A DNA stretch of 50,056 nucleotides from Candidatus Desulfovibrio intestinipullorum (lineage in GTDB: Bacteria > Desulfobacterota > Desulfovibrionia > Desulfovibrionales > Desulfovibrionaceae), in assembly GCA_019113165.1 (NCBI GenBank), contig DXHV01000084.1:1-50056 (forward strand), in the 5' to 3' direction. Below the pieces are notes generated by a model. The model ran no database searches. It saw nothing but the letters and a program-made list of their open reading frames with translations, and was not told the DNA's origin. Positions 14,622-22,517 of the stretch are shown here, in pieces. A program made the position numbers and the translations under genes. How positions within the stretch are numbered: the first letter of the stretch is position 1; each line of letters begins with the position of its first letter.

Positions 14622-17443
14622 CAGCAACTGTAGGAATATCAGCTTTTGGCCTGCGGGATGTCACGTCCGATGCGGACGGCCATCTGCGCTCTGACGGGAG
14701 TTTTTCCCCGGCCGGTGTGCTCTTGCCGGAGGAGATCCTGGGCGAGGTTCTGACAGGAGCGTCTGCAAAGCTGCAAAGGATCCACACGGGACTTTCCTGG
14801 CCTCTTGAGGCCAGGGTTCCCGAGGACGCACCCCTGAGGCGGGCGCCCGTCTCCGTCCTGTGGCGGGCGATGGTGGAAAGCGGCGAGCGTCAGGCTGTGT
14901 GGAAAACAGCTTCCAGCTACGATTTTTCCATTGGCAAGCTGCTCGCGCACTATATCCGGGACTTGTGCAGATCGGCCGCTGCGCTGGACGATCACTCGCA
15001 GGCATCATCCTCTGATGCTGACAGACAGGCAGTCATCGCCATTCCCAATACCCTGGACGAGTCAGGACAGGATGATCTGCTGCGCGAGTGCCTCAATCTT
15101 GGCATGCCCGAGCCGCTGCTCATCTGGCGCCCCGTGGCGGCAGCACTGGCCTGGCTGAAGGACATGGAGCCATATCTGCTGACCAGGATAAGCGCAGAGC
15201 AGCAGTCGGACCATATTCACGTCCTCTATTTCGGAGCTGATGCCCTGGAGTGGACCACGCTGCGTCTGCGCCGCTATTCCTACAAGGGGAAGGACTATAT
15301 CCTCCCTCTGCGCGATCGTCCCACGGACATCCCTGCGCTGACAGGTCTGGATCTGGCTGCCAATCTTGTGAACAACTTTTGCAGTCAGGACGATCGGGGC
15401 GCCTTCTGGCAGGTATTCACAATTTTTCCGGAAATATGGCAGGCCCTGGCAGCAAGCCCCCTGAACAGCAGGGAGTTGCCCCGTCCCTGGTACAAGGAGG
15501 GGGCCTGGGAGTTCTGGCAGCCTGACACGGCCGATCTGCTGAAAAAGATATTTTCTGCTCCTGCAGGATCCAGTCGGACCCTGCGCAGTCTGGTCAAGAA
15601 TTCCTGCCCGCTGCAGGCACACAGGGAAGAGGGCAGGGAAAAGTTTTGCAAGCGGGCGGAGCAGGAGGTGGGCAAACTTCTGAGAGAAGCCCCAGGGGGC
15701 AAGCTGCATGGTGTCATTGTCTGCGGGCCCTTTGTGCCCGGGGACAGCACCCGGCGCAGCTGGGTCCTTCCGGTGCTGGCCCCGTTACAGCAGGCGATTT
15801 CCCGGATTGCGGACACCCCGCAGCCGGACAGTCTGTGGTGGAGCGCAGGGCATGAAGCCATGGCTTTGGGTGCAGCCATCTATGGCGAGCGCAGGAGCAG
15901 GGACATCCCTGCCTATCTCGATACCATGCCGCAGATTTCCCTGTTTACTGAGACAGCCGGGCGACAGCAGTGGCATCCCCTGCTCAATGCCCAGGAGGTC
16001 CTGGGTGGCGAGGATTTTGAAGACACCATCAGCGGCAAGTTTGTTCTGCCGGCGAATCAGAAGGAGCTGACCATTCTCCTCTGCAAGGGACCTGTCCCCG
16101 GAGAGGATGCGAGCAACGACTGGAAGCAGTACAAGGACCTGACTCCGTGCCGTGCACGTGTCGTTCGACACTGGCTCCGCACCCGGTGTGACTCCTACAG
16201 TACTGCCTGCAAGATGGTGCGCTTTCTTCCGCTCTGGGCACAGGACTATGCTGTTGCACATGCTTCCCGGCTCTTTGAAGACAGCACGCCAGCAAGACAG
16301 GTGGCACTGGAAGAAACGCCCTACCGCAGCAACAGAGTCGAATTCCCTTCGGCACCCGAGGAGGACGTTCTTCTGGACGTGCATGTCAGCATGAAGCCTG
16401 CCGCTGGTCTTGCACGAGTTGTATTCATTCCCAGGGATGTGGACTTTGAGGCTGGACGCAGAATCAGGATGAACTACGCGACCATGCAGGCCGCCCCGGC
16501 ACCGGAGCTGAAGCACAGCTGGCCCGCTCTGCTGGAAATAGCCGTCCATCCGGACGACCCTGCCCTGTGTTTGGCACAAGGGGAAAAACTTATTGCACAG
16601 TTTGAAAATGCAAAACCTGTTTCTGCATCTTATATTGATATACTGGATACTCTCTGTAAAAAATGTTTAAGAGCACAAAATAATTATAATTTATATACAT
16701 ACAGTACTGCAAAATTTTACCTGAGATCCGTTTCGGAAAAAGGAACATGCTGTACAGCTCGGGGAAATGAAAATTTATACAGGATACAAACTAAAATAGA
16801 GAACGATTTCGAGCAAAAGAATCGTCTCTCTGAAATTGGTACATTTATTTCACGTGTGACATGGATGATGGCGTCTACTCCAGAAAATGTCAAAGATTTC
16901 CTGAGAGAGAAACTCAGAGGGCACATGCTGATTGGTAAAGATATAGAAAATGCCAGCAAATGCTTTGATTCTGAAGAAGATATCAGACTCCTCTTTGAGG
17001 CCATTGTGCGCATGGGGCGCACCAAGTTCACAATACAGTGCGTCAGAAGTGCAAGCCGGGTGCTCCGTTACCGGGCAGCGGCTGTGAACGCGCTCGATGA
17101 CAAGACTGCCTGTATTCTGGCGGGATACACTATAGATCTTATGAAAAATGAGGCAAAAGAATATAATTTTAAACAAAGGTTCTTTCAGGGAGCTCTATTG
17201 CTTTTGTATCTTCTGAGATATAGAAAAAATAGTGATGTTTTTTATGATAAATTTATCATTGACAAATATTTTACTCGTTGTGAAAAGCTTATTCAAGAAT
17301 CTATACAATATTTCAATGGTATTGGCAAAAGCAGGGATGCCGAGAAGCGCGAGAAGGCATTGCAAACCTTCCACGACTTTGTAGAGCAAAGGGCAACGGG
17401 CAGTTACCCTGGCGCTGTCATGGACCTGGCTGAAGACGATTAG
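14618..17443 (+). CDS. Hsp70-like protein of the defence operon
   Basis: The 941-residue protein has an N-terminal half with an Hsp70/actin-like layout. It has a first strand VGISAFGLRDV (5-15), VIAIPNTLDE (139-148) as in VITVPA of Hsp70, LLIWRPVAAALAW (167-179) as in the RIINEPTAAAL motif, a segment VLYFGADALEWTTL near 205-220, and GVIVCGPFVPGDSTR with HEAMALGAAIYGE (412-424) as in the adenosine motif. The glycine and acidic residues that bind ATP phosphates in Hsp70 are not conserved in the first two motifs, so hydrolysis may be lost. The C-terminal half (430-941) is unrecognised and mostly helical after residue 650. Hsp70 homologues proposed to bind RNA are reported in CoCoNuT operons. The start at ATG 14618 (GAGGAAA upstream) overlaps the McrC-like stop. 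Parts of the gene (about 16590-16830 and 17140-17320) are very A/T-rich. Confidence 0.82.
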   Translation: MTATVGISAFGLRDVTSDADGHLRSDGSFSPAGVLLPEEILGEVLTGASAKLQRIHTGLSWPLEARVPEDAPLRRAPVSVLWRAMVESGERQAVWKTASSYDFSIGKLLAHYIRDLCRSAAALDDHSQASSSDADRQAVIAIPNTLDESGQDDLLRECLNLGMPEPLLIWRPVAAALAWLKDMEPYLLTRISAEQQSDHIHVLYFGADALEWTTLRLRRYSYKGKDYILPLRDRPTDIPALTGLDLAANLVNNFCSQDDRGAFWQVFTIFPEIWQALAASPLNSRELPRPWYKEGAWEFWQPDTADLLKKIFSAPAGSSRTLRSLVKNSCPLQAHREEGREKFCKRAEQEVGKLLREAPGGKLHGVIVCGPFVPGDSTRRSWVLPVLAPLQQAISRIADTPQPDSLWWSAGHEAMALGAAIYGERRSRDIPAYLDTMPQISLFTETAGRQQWHPLLNAQEVLGGEDFEDTISGKFVLPANQKELTILLCKGPVPGEDASNDWKQYKDLTPCRARVVRHWLRTRCDSYSTACKMVRFLPLWAQDYAVAHASRLFEDSTPARQVALEETPYRSNRVEFPSAPEEDVLLDVHVSMKPAAGLARVVFIPRDVDFEAGRRIRMNYATMQAAPAPELKHSWPALLEIAVHPDDPALCLAQGEKLIAQFENAKPVSASYIDILDTLCKKCLRAQNNYNLYTYSTAKFYLRSVSEKGTCCTARGNENLYRIQTKIENDFEQKNRLSEIGTFISRVTWMMASTPENVKDFLREKLRGHMLIGKDIENASKCFDSEEDIRLLFEAIVRMGRTKFTIQCVRSASRVLRYRAAAVNALDDKTACILAGYTIDLMKNEAKEYNFKQRFFQGALLLLYLLRYRKNSDVFYDKFIIDKYFTRCEKLIQESIQYFNGIGKSRDAEKREKALQTFHDFVEQRATGSYPGAVMDLAEDD

Positions 17444-17531
17444 ACGTCCCTTTCAGGCAAAGGCTCCCGCTCATGCAGGCTGCCGACGCGTACACAAGGC
17501 ACCGCGAGGAAAGACTTCCTTCGTATGGACA

Positions 17532-17570
17532 AAGCCCTGTCAGACCCCGCATCCGGGCCTGACAGGGCTT
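17532..17570. terminator. Bidirectional terminator between defence operon and AAA-ATPase-like gene
   Basis: AAGCCCTGTCAG (17532-17543) pairs with CTGACAGGGCTT (17559-17570) around a 15-base loop. The stem is bordered by short A-rich and T-containing flanks on both sides. It sits between two converging genes, so it can serve both the defence operon and the minus-strand gene. Confidence 0.7.
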
Positions 17571-17586
17571 CGTTGTTCGTGAAAGC

Positions 17587-19281
17587 TCAGCACTCCACAA
17601 GACGGCATCTGGCAACACATTCCTTTTGTGCAAAGGCCACGCCCCAGCAGAAGATTCTTGCTCCAGGCTTGCAACAGGGCACATCGTATTGTTCCAGGTA
17701 GACCCGTATCTGCTCAATCGCCAGCCTGGTCAGGTTTTCCAGAACATCCTCCCTGCCCGTCCTGATCGCCATGACAGCAGCATCCTTCCTGTTGTGATGG
17801 AGCACAATAAGGTAGCTCTCGGCAGGACCTCGCTCGAAACTGAACGCAGCGTCGTACTGAAAGGCCTGGAAGAGCCGCAGGACAAGGGTATGGTGGAAGT
17901 GAGCGTAGTATTCCTGGTAGCCTTCGGTCCGGCTGCAGAGTTGAGCAAGCCTGCAGCTGACTGCCTCTTCCCCGGACGACCAGAAGGCCTCGAAGAAGGC
18001 CTGGTCTGTCTGCTGAAGGGTTTCGGTGAAGAAATTGTCCACGGAAGAGGCCAGCCAGGTGTGCAGTTCCCTGTTCGGCAGCACCAGGGCTGCCTGTCCG
18101 GGACGCAGTGTTCTGCCAGTCTCGGCAAGCCAGGCGTCCGGGCATCGTGTCAGATAGCCTGTCTGATGGAGGAGGCTCCACAGATGCATTGGGGAAGACT
18201 GTTCTCCACAGCTGGCACCTCCCTCAATGGTTGCGATGACTGGCTCGCCTTTGGCAAGAGCCCGGAGCTTTTCAGAGATCGGCAGATTGGTCTCCTCAAA
18301 GAATTGTTTATGAAGAAAGTTCTCACTCGTGTTCATCCGGTAACACTGGGGCGTATGGCTGGGATTGTCGGCATACTCTGCCAGATACTGCAGAACGTTC
18401 CAGGGACAATAGAGTTCACTGCGTGCACCGAACCGGTAGCCGCCATACCACTCCCTGAGAAGGGGCGCTTTATCGGGGATGCCGGCCTGTTCAAGAAGAG
18501 CATCGACCTCTGCAGACGTGAAGCCGAACTTGTCGGCAAATTTGGTATCGGAAATCCCGTAGCATCGGACAGTGTTGAGATCCGAGAACAGGCGCTGCCC
18601 GGGTGTCTGCAGACAGCCTGTCAGAACGGCAAGAGCAAGATCCGTGTTATCCTTCAGAGCACGAGAGAAAAAGTCGCGCAAGAAGCCTGCCATGGGCTCC
18701 TGGTACCCATACTGCCGGGCTCTGGTCAGCGGGTCATCATAGTCGTCGATGAGAAGGATGGGAGCGCTGCCCCAGTGCTTGACAAGAAGGCGACACAACA
18801 GGCGCAGTGACGAGGAAAGAAAGGCCAGATCGCCCTGTCGTGCTGTCAGAGCCTGGAAATCCTTCTTGTTCTGTTCTGTCAGCTGTGGGCTGTCCGCGAG
18901 ATAGGCGTGTTCGTCGCACAGTTCGCTTATGATGAAGCGCATGCCCTCCAGGGCCCTGGAAAAGTCCCCAGTGCCCACATCCTTCAGACTCAGGCTCAGG
19001 ATTGGAAACTTGTTCATCCATTCATCGCACAGCGTGTGATTGTACTTTATGGCGAGCCCGTCGAAGCTTCTGGTCCCCTTTCTTCGGATATCGAAGAATT
19101 CCTTGAGCATGCTCATGGTCAGGGTCTTGCCAAAGCGCCTGGGACGGGTGATGAGAGAGACCGTTGGCCTGTTCGACACCAGAAATTCTGCTATGAAGGC
19201 TGTCTTGTCCACATAGCGCAACTGTCTTTCGCGCATTGAGCGAAAATCCACGCAACCGATTTCTATGGGATAACGAGGCAT
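17587..19281 (-). CDS. AAA-ATPase-like protein with C-terminal PD-(D/E)XK-family region
   Basis: The 564-residue protein matches the AAA-ATPase-like (PF09820) family with a C-terminal PDDEXK_9-type region. Such genes are often present in many copies in host-associated Bacteroidetes and Desulfovibrionaceae, and their role is unknown. The N-terminus has the family start (PIEIGCVDFRSMRERQLRYVDKT), a modified P-loop TRPRRFGKT (45-53), and a Walker B-like LLIDDYDDPL near 180. The C-terminal region (about 470-550) should contain an E-x-K active site, but the matching strand reads VMAIRTGRED, so the nuclease may be inactive. The start at 19281 is preceded by AGGAG 11 bases upstream. It converges with the defence operon across a shared terminator. 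Nothing shows that it works with that operon, although proximity allows it. Confidence 0.85.
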   Translation of the reverse strand: MPRYPIEIGCVDFRSMRERQLRYVDKTAFIAEFLVSNRPTVSLITRPRRFGKTLTMSMLKEFFDIRRKGTRSFDGLAIKYNHTLCDEWMNKFPILSLSLKDVGTGDFSRALEGMRFIISELCDEHAYLADSPQLTEQNKKDFQALTARQGDLAFLSSSLRLLCRLLVKHWGSAPILLIDDYDDPLTRARQYGYQEPMAGFLRDFFSRALKDNTDLALAVLTGCLQTPGQRLFSDLNTVRCYGISDTKFADKFGFTSAEVDALLEQAGIPDKAPLLREWYGGYRFGARSELYCPWNVLQYLAEYADNPSHTPQCYRMNTSENFLHKQFFEETNLPISEKLRALAKGEPVIATIEGGASCGEQSSPMHLWSLLHQTGYLTRCPDAWLAETGRTLRPGQAALVLPNRELHTWLASSVDNFFTETLQQTDQAFFEAFWSSGEEAVSCRLAQLCSRTEGYQEYYAHFHHTLVLRLFQAFQYDAAFSFERGPAESYLIVLHHNRKDAAVMAIRTGREDVLENLTRLAIEQIRVYLEQYDVPCCKPGARIFCWGVAFAQKECVARCRLVEC

Positions 19282-19660
19282 TTGCTGTCTTTCTCCTTAC
19301 GTTCAGGCAGAGGGAAAAGCCGGCAGCCGCAGGACAGGACACAAGGGACAGGAGTCTGGCCGGCGCTCCCTCTTCTGCAGTTCCCGCATAGGGGCTCCTT
19401 CTGTTCTCCTTGTGCGACCTACCTCAGGAATTTCTCGAAAACAAGATTTTTTGCGTAGTTGCACAAGGCCCTGTGCACTCGTTCAAGGCTGTGCAGGAGC
19501 TTGTTGGGGGCAGGATTGGCCTGACTCCGGGTGGAACCATCTGCCCTGTCCTTGTGTGTCCAGAGGGAAGGGGAAGCAGGAGTGGATGTCCTCAAGAGAG
19601 GGCCGGCGCCCTGCTTTTGGCTCCCTGCTCTTGTGGAGCAGGACAGTCGGGATACCGCCC
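19282..19660. other. Intergenic region, no recognised gene
   Basis: This 380-base gap should hold the promoter of the AAA-ATPase-like gene and the 3' end of the DMT transporter transcript, both on the minus strand. Open frames in it have no recognisable content, and no clear hairpin followed by a T run was found. Confidence 0.4.
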
Positions 19661-20560
19661 TTACAGGCTGTCCGCTCCCTTGTCTGCTCCAGACTGCTTG
19701 TTCTCGGGCAGGGTCTTGTTCTTTCGGCCGATGCTCGTCAGAAGGCCGCTTATGACCAGGCCGCAGCCGGCAAGGGCCGAAGGCGCCAGGCGCTCGCCTG
19801 CCATGTAGCCGAAGATGCCGCCCCACACGGGCTCGGCCGTATAGATGAGGGTGGCCCTGCTTGGCGGTATGGTTTTCTGGGCCCAGACAATGACGCTCTG
19901 AATGAGGGCCGTGCTCACGCCAAGGCCGCAGGCCGAGAGCACCACAAACCAGGAGAACTCCGGCAGGCCTTCTCCGGTCACGGGCATGAGGGCAAAGGAG
20001 AGCAGGGCCGTGACCGTGAGCTCCACCAGGGCCAGGCGCCTTGTGTTGGAGCCTGGCGCCACCATGCCCGTGCAGACAATTTCCAGGGCAAAGAGCAGGG
20101 AGCAGAGGAGGGTGAGCATTTCGCCCCTGCTGCCCTCAAGATTGATGTTGAAGCCGCCCGAGAGCAGAATGACGCCCACAAAGGCCAGGGAGAGGCTCAC
20201 AAAGGAGCGGCCAGAAGGGCGCCGCTTCATGAGCAGCCACTCGATGAGCGGCACCAGGGGGACGTAGAAGGCTGTCAGAAAGGCTGATTTGGCCGCATCA
20301 AGGGAGGCCAGGCCTGCTGTCTGCAGGGCAAAGCCCAGAAAGACAATGCAGCCAAGAAGCACACCGCCAAGAAGTTCCCGTCTGGTTATCTGCGCAAGCA
20401 GGGTCCAGGAGAGGGCAAGAAGAATGAGGGCTGCCGAGCCGAAGCGCAGACCCACAAAAAAAAGAGGGCCACAAGCTTCCATTGCCATGCGGATGACAAG
20501 AAAGGTGGCTCCCCAGATCATGGTGACAAAACACAGGGCGAGTTCTTGCTGATATCTCAT
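19661..20560 (-). CDS. DMT superfamily (EamA) transporter
   Basis: The 299-residue protein has about ten hydrophobic segments in two EamA repeats, with typical features: an N-terminal FVTMIWGATFLVIRMAM, an FVGLRF loop, LSLAFVGVILLSGG ending the first repeat, and AEPVWGGIFGYMAGERL near the end of the second. The family exports metabolites, amino acids or drugs across the inner membrane; the substrate cannot be told from sequence. The tail after the last segment is short and basic, then polar (GRKNKTLPENKQSG). The start chosen, ATG 20560, directly precedes the first membrane helix but has a poor ribosome-binding site. The open frame extends another 101 codons upstream with non-membrane, low-quality sequence, which I consider untranslated. 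Confidence 0.88.
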   Translation of the reverse strand: MRYQQELALCFVTMIWGATFLVIRMAMEACGPLFFVGLRFGSAALILLALSWTLLAQITRRELLGGVLLGCIVFLGFALQTAGLASLDAAKSAFLTAFYVPLVPLIEWLLMKRRPSGRSFVSLSLAFVGVILLSGGFNINLEGSRGEMLTLLCSLLFALEIVCTGMVAPGSNTRRLALVELTVTALLSFALMPVTGEGLPEFSWFVVLSACGLGVSTALIQSVIVWAQKTIPPSRATLIYTAEPVWGGIFGYMAGERLAPSALAGCGLVISGLLTSIGRKNKTLPENKQSGADKGADSL

Positions 20561-20843
20561 GTGCCAGAGGGTGATGGACCAGAAGGTGATGCGCCGGGAT
20601 GAGACTGGCGCGCTTGAAGGCCATGCCGGGCTGGGAAGGCCTGAAGAGCAGAAGGGTGTGACGACACGCTGGCAAGCCTGCTTCGCGTGAAGGACATCAC
20701 AGTTTCTTGCGTGCAGTGCTTCCTCTCGTTCCTTGTGCCGTTTGGGGGCAGGCTGCAGGGCCGAAATCAGGGAAAAACAGGTTCCAGAGGACGTTCTTTG
20801 AAGAAAAACGTCCGGGAAGAGCCTTGTAGCACGCAGGCTGAAC
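20561..20843. other. Intergenic region with a GGACGTT inverted repeat
   Basis: This stretch between two minus-strand genes has no gene. It contains GGACGTT (20789-20795) and AACGTCC (20807-20813) flanking an A-rich loop, which may form a small hairpin just after the stop of the upstream 43-residue gene. The DMT transporter promoter is expected here. Confidence 0.35.
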
Positions 20844-20975
20844 CTAGCGCAAGAGCAGGGCAATCACGGCCAGCACAAGGAAATAGACGAGATACATGAT
20901 CCTGGAATCTCGCGAGGTCTTGCGTTCGACGCAGCGGGATTCGGCATAGATGTCGCTGTAGGCGGACGTGGACAT
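20844..20975 (-). CDS. 43-residue small membrane protein
   Basis: A short frame encodes a polar N-terminal half (MSTSAYSDIYAESRCVERK...) and a C-terminal membrane segment (MYLVYFLVLAVIALLLR, residues 27-43). AAGGAG lies 5-6 bases before the ATG, an excellent ribosome-binding site, and the charge distribution (polar head, then uninterrupted hydrophobic end with a terminal Arg) is typical of real small membrane proteins. No family is recognised. It stands alone, with over 280 bases to the next gene in the same direction. Its size means automatic annotation would probably miss it. Confidence 0.6.
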   Translation of the reverse strand: MSTSAYSDIYAESRCVERKTSRDSRIMYLVYFLVLAVIALLLR

Positions 20976-21353
20976 GGTGGTCTCCTTGAGAAACTGGGGC
21001 CCCGGTATGACTCCGGTATGGCCCCGTGCAATGGGGGAGGGGCTGGGAATGACAGGTGAGAGCAGGTGCCGGCAGAAATGTTCACAAGATTGTCACAAAC
21101 TTTATGAAAAGCACAGTCAATTTTAGTGCAGGGAACTCTTGAACCGTTCGTCTGGAAGAAGACTAGTGTATATTTTGAAGAAAAGCAAGATGTATTTTAC
21201 AAAAATATCAAAAAAAATAGATGAATTTGAAAGGCATTTGCAATTGTATTCTCGAAAAACAAAAGGAAAATCACTTGCAATTTTATTGAAGAAGAGAAGC
21301 GTTTTGAAATTCAAATTCAGGATTTCTGCAGAGGGCCTGCAGGCGCACAGGCA
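20976..21353. other. A/T-rich intergenic region
   Basis: This is one of the most A/T-rich stretches of the window, notably 21105-21320. Open frames on both strands here consist of low-complexity Lys/Phe/Ile sequence without family resemblance. It probably holds the promoter of the 43-residue membrane protein. GTTCACAAGATTGTCAC (from about 21078) is a possible regulatory element. Confidence 0.35.
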
Positions 21354-21354
21354 C

Positions 21355-21383
21355 AAAAAAAGCCCCGCACAGGGCAGGGCTTG
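21355..21383 (-). terminator. Rho-independent terminator of the Pro-rich lipoprotein gene
   Basis: Read on the minus strand, AAGCCC and GGGCTT form a stem (extended by flanking G/C pairs) followed by a run of seven T. It lies about 90 bases after the lipoprotein stop. Confidence 0.75.
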
Positions 21384-21473
21384 GCACGCACCATCCAGGT
21401 CCCTGCAAAAGCCGGGCAGGGGGCTGGAGGTGTCTGTTTTTTTCGGGAGTTGTTCTGGAAATGAGCCTTTTTG

Positions 21474-21653
21474 CTAGCGGCGGCCGTCGCGAGGGGGCGG
21501 CGGGGGACGGTGATCGTCTCTGCGCGGCGGAGGTCCGGGACGGCGATCATGGGGCGGAGGAGGCGGGGGCGGACGGTGCCCGCGGCAGGCGCCCAGAAGG
21601 GTGGTGCCGCCGAGAAGGGCGCACACTAAGCCGATGAACTGGCGTCTTTGCAT
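21474..21653 (-). CDS. Small proline-rich lipoprotein
   Basis: The 59-residue product begins MQRRQFIGLVCALLGG and continues to a lipobox LLGAC, so it is a predicted lipoprotein with the acylated Cys at about residue 23. The RRQFIG start resembles a twin-arginine signal. The mature part is about 36 residues, almost entirely Pro, Arg, His and Asp (blocks of six to seven prolines separated by DRRPGP and DDHRP). CAGGAG lies about 8 bases upstream of ATG 21653. No family function can be assigned. Similar His/Pro-rich tails are sometimes linked with metal binding or wall spanning, but that is inference. It has its own terminator. Confidence 0.65.
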   Translation of the reverse strand: MQRRQFIGLVCALLGGTTLLGACRGHRPPPPPPPHDRRPGPPPRRDDHRPPPPPRDGRR

Positions 21654-22097
21654 AGGACAAACTCCTGTATGAAGGGGAATGACAGGAAAACGGTATCCTT
21701 TTTCCCGCAGACTGTCCATGGGATGAAAGGAATGGCGATCGCTTCTGGAAGAGGGAGATGCAAGAAGGAGTCCAGAGAGGATCGGTTGACACAAGAGAAG
21801 TCTTTTTGTAGGGAAGTTTCAGCGTTTATGCCCAGCATACCTGCAAAGCGAGCGGCTGTTTGAGCACACAATTGGTGTTGCCAAAGTGTACACATGTCTT
21901 TTTTGTATGCAGGTGGTGGGGCACAGGAAGAGAAGAGGCGGCCTGGCACAATGGGCATGCGACCCAAAATAGCGACCACAGGCTCCCGTATCGCACGTAC
22001 CGACCCTGATTGTGCCTGGCCTGGCACTGGTCATGCAGTCATTGAGCAGGACGAAGTGCAGCAGACAAACTGTTCATCCATGTCTGCTCTCTAGCCC
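21654..22097. other. Intergenic region before the hip operators
   Basis: No gene was recognised. The region contains the lipoprotein promoter on the minus strand. Near 22020-22035, GGCACTGGTCATGCAGTC resembles the part of the 180-bp hip unit that lies about 75 bases before each operator, so a decayed extra unit may start here. Confidence 0.3.
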
Positions 22098-22100
22098 AAT

Positions 22101-22150
22101 AAGCAGAAAATTGTTTCTGCTTATCTCAAATTAACAAGCAATATATTTCC
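22101..22150. promoter_or_regulatory. hip operator copy 1
   Basis: AAGCAGAAA and TTTCTGCTT form an inverted repeat (22101-22122), followed by AAATTAACAAGCAATATATTTC. The same arrangement recurs at 22281 and 22459, which makes it a strong candidate binding site for the HipB-like repressor. Confidence 0.6.
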
Positions 22151-22280
22151 AGTAAAATTGAATTTCATCATGCCATCGCTGCCCTTGGTACAGAGCAAGG
22201 GCACGATACCGTCATCACCAACAGGGGGATCTCGTCTCGGCGCAAACGTCGAGCTCCATTTTGTCCCAGGCAAAAAAATA

Positions 22281-22330
22281 AATGGAAAAAAATTTCTGCT
22301 TAATTCGAGTTAACATGCAAGATATTTCAT
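22281..22330. promoter_or_regulatory. hip operator copy 2
   Basis: This is the second copy of the element: TGGAAAAAAATTTCTGCTTA followed by GTTAACATGCAAGATATTTC. The left half of the dyad is partly eroded. It begins 180 bases after copy 1. Confidence 0.55.
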
Positions 22331-22458
22331 CTTATTCTGTGAATAATCTCCCTTGTTCAGCCAGGTTATGGAGGGTAGCGATACTTGTCATCACTCCGGC
22401 CTGTAGGCCTTGTCACGGTGTGCGTATTCAGCTAGGTTCTGTTTCGATGTGGGGAGAT

Positions 22459-22512
22459 AAGCGGAAAAATTTTTCTGCTTACTGTCAATTAACAGGCAAT
22501 ATATTTCTGGTT
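22459..22512. promoter_or_regulatory. hip operator copy 3, overlapping the promoter region
   Basis: This is the third copy: AAGCGGAAAAATTTTTCTGC then TTACTGTCAATTAACAGGCA and ATATATTTC. It ends just before the ATG of the antitoxin gene, so binding here would block transcription or translation initiation of the hip pair. The inner CTGTCAATTAACAG is a second dyad. Confidence 0.6.
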
Positions 22513-22517
22513 ATTTT

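Larger units (their letters stand above)
22101..22515. repeat. Degenerate unit of about 180 bp upstream of hipB
   Basis: The three operators are spaced 180 and 178 bases apart. The intervening sequences also share a segment at matching positions (GATACCGTCATCACC at 22205 and GATACTTGTCATCAC at 22379). This suggests that a unit of about 180 bp was tandemly duplicated and then diverged, with the operator part kept. Confidence 0.5.

Noticed and set aside
5735..17443. Classification of the operon as Zorya, BREX or Druantia
   Set aside because: No MotAB-like pair, no PglX methyltransferase or BrxC/PglZ motifs and no DruE-type helicase were seen; the McrB signature plus coiled coils and Hsp70-like protein fit CoCoNuT better.
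21139..21477. A 112-codon plus-strand frame in the A/T-rich region
   Set aside because: It runs through the lipoprotein terminator on the opposite strand and its content is low-complexity Lys/Phe sequence.
22101..22512. A CRISPR-like array in front of hipBA
   Set aside because: Only three diverged copies of about 50 bases with 130-base spacers that are themselves similar, and no cas genes; a duplicated operator region explains it better.
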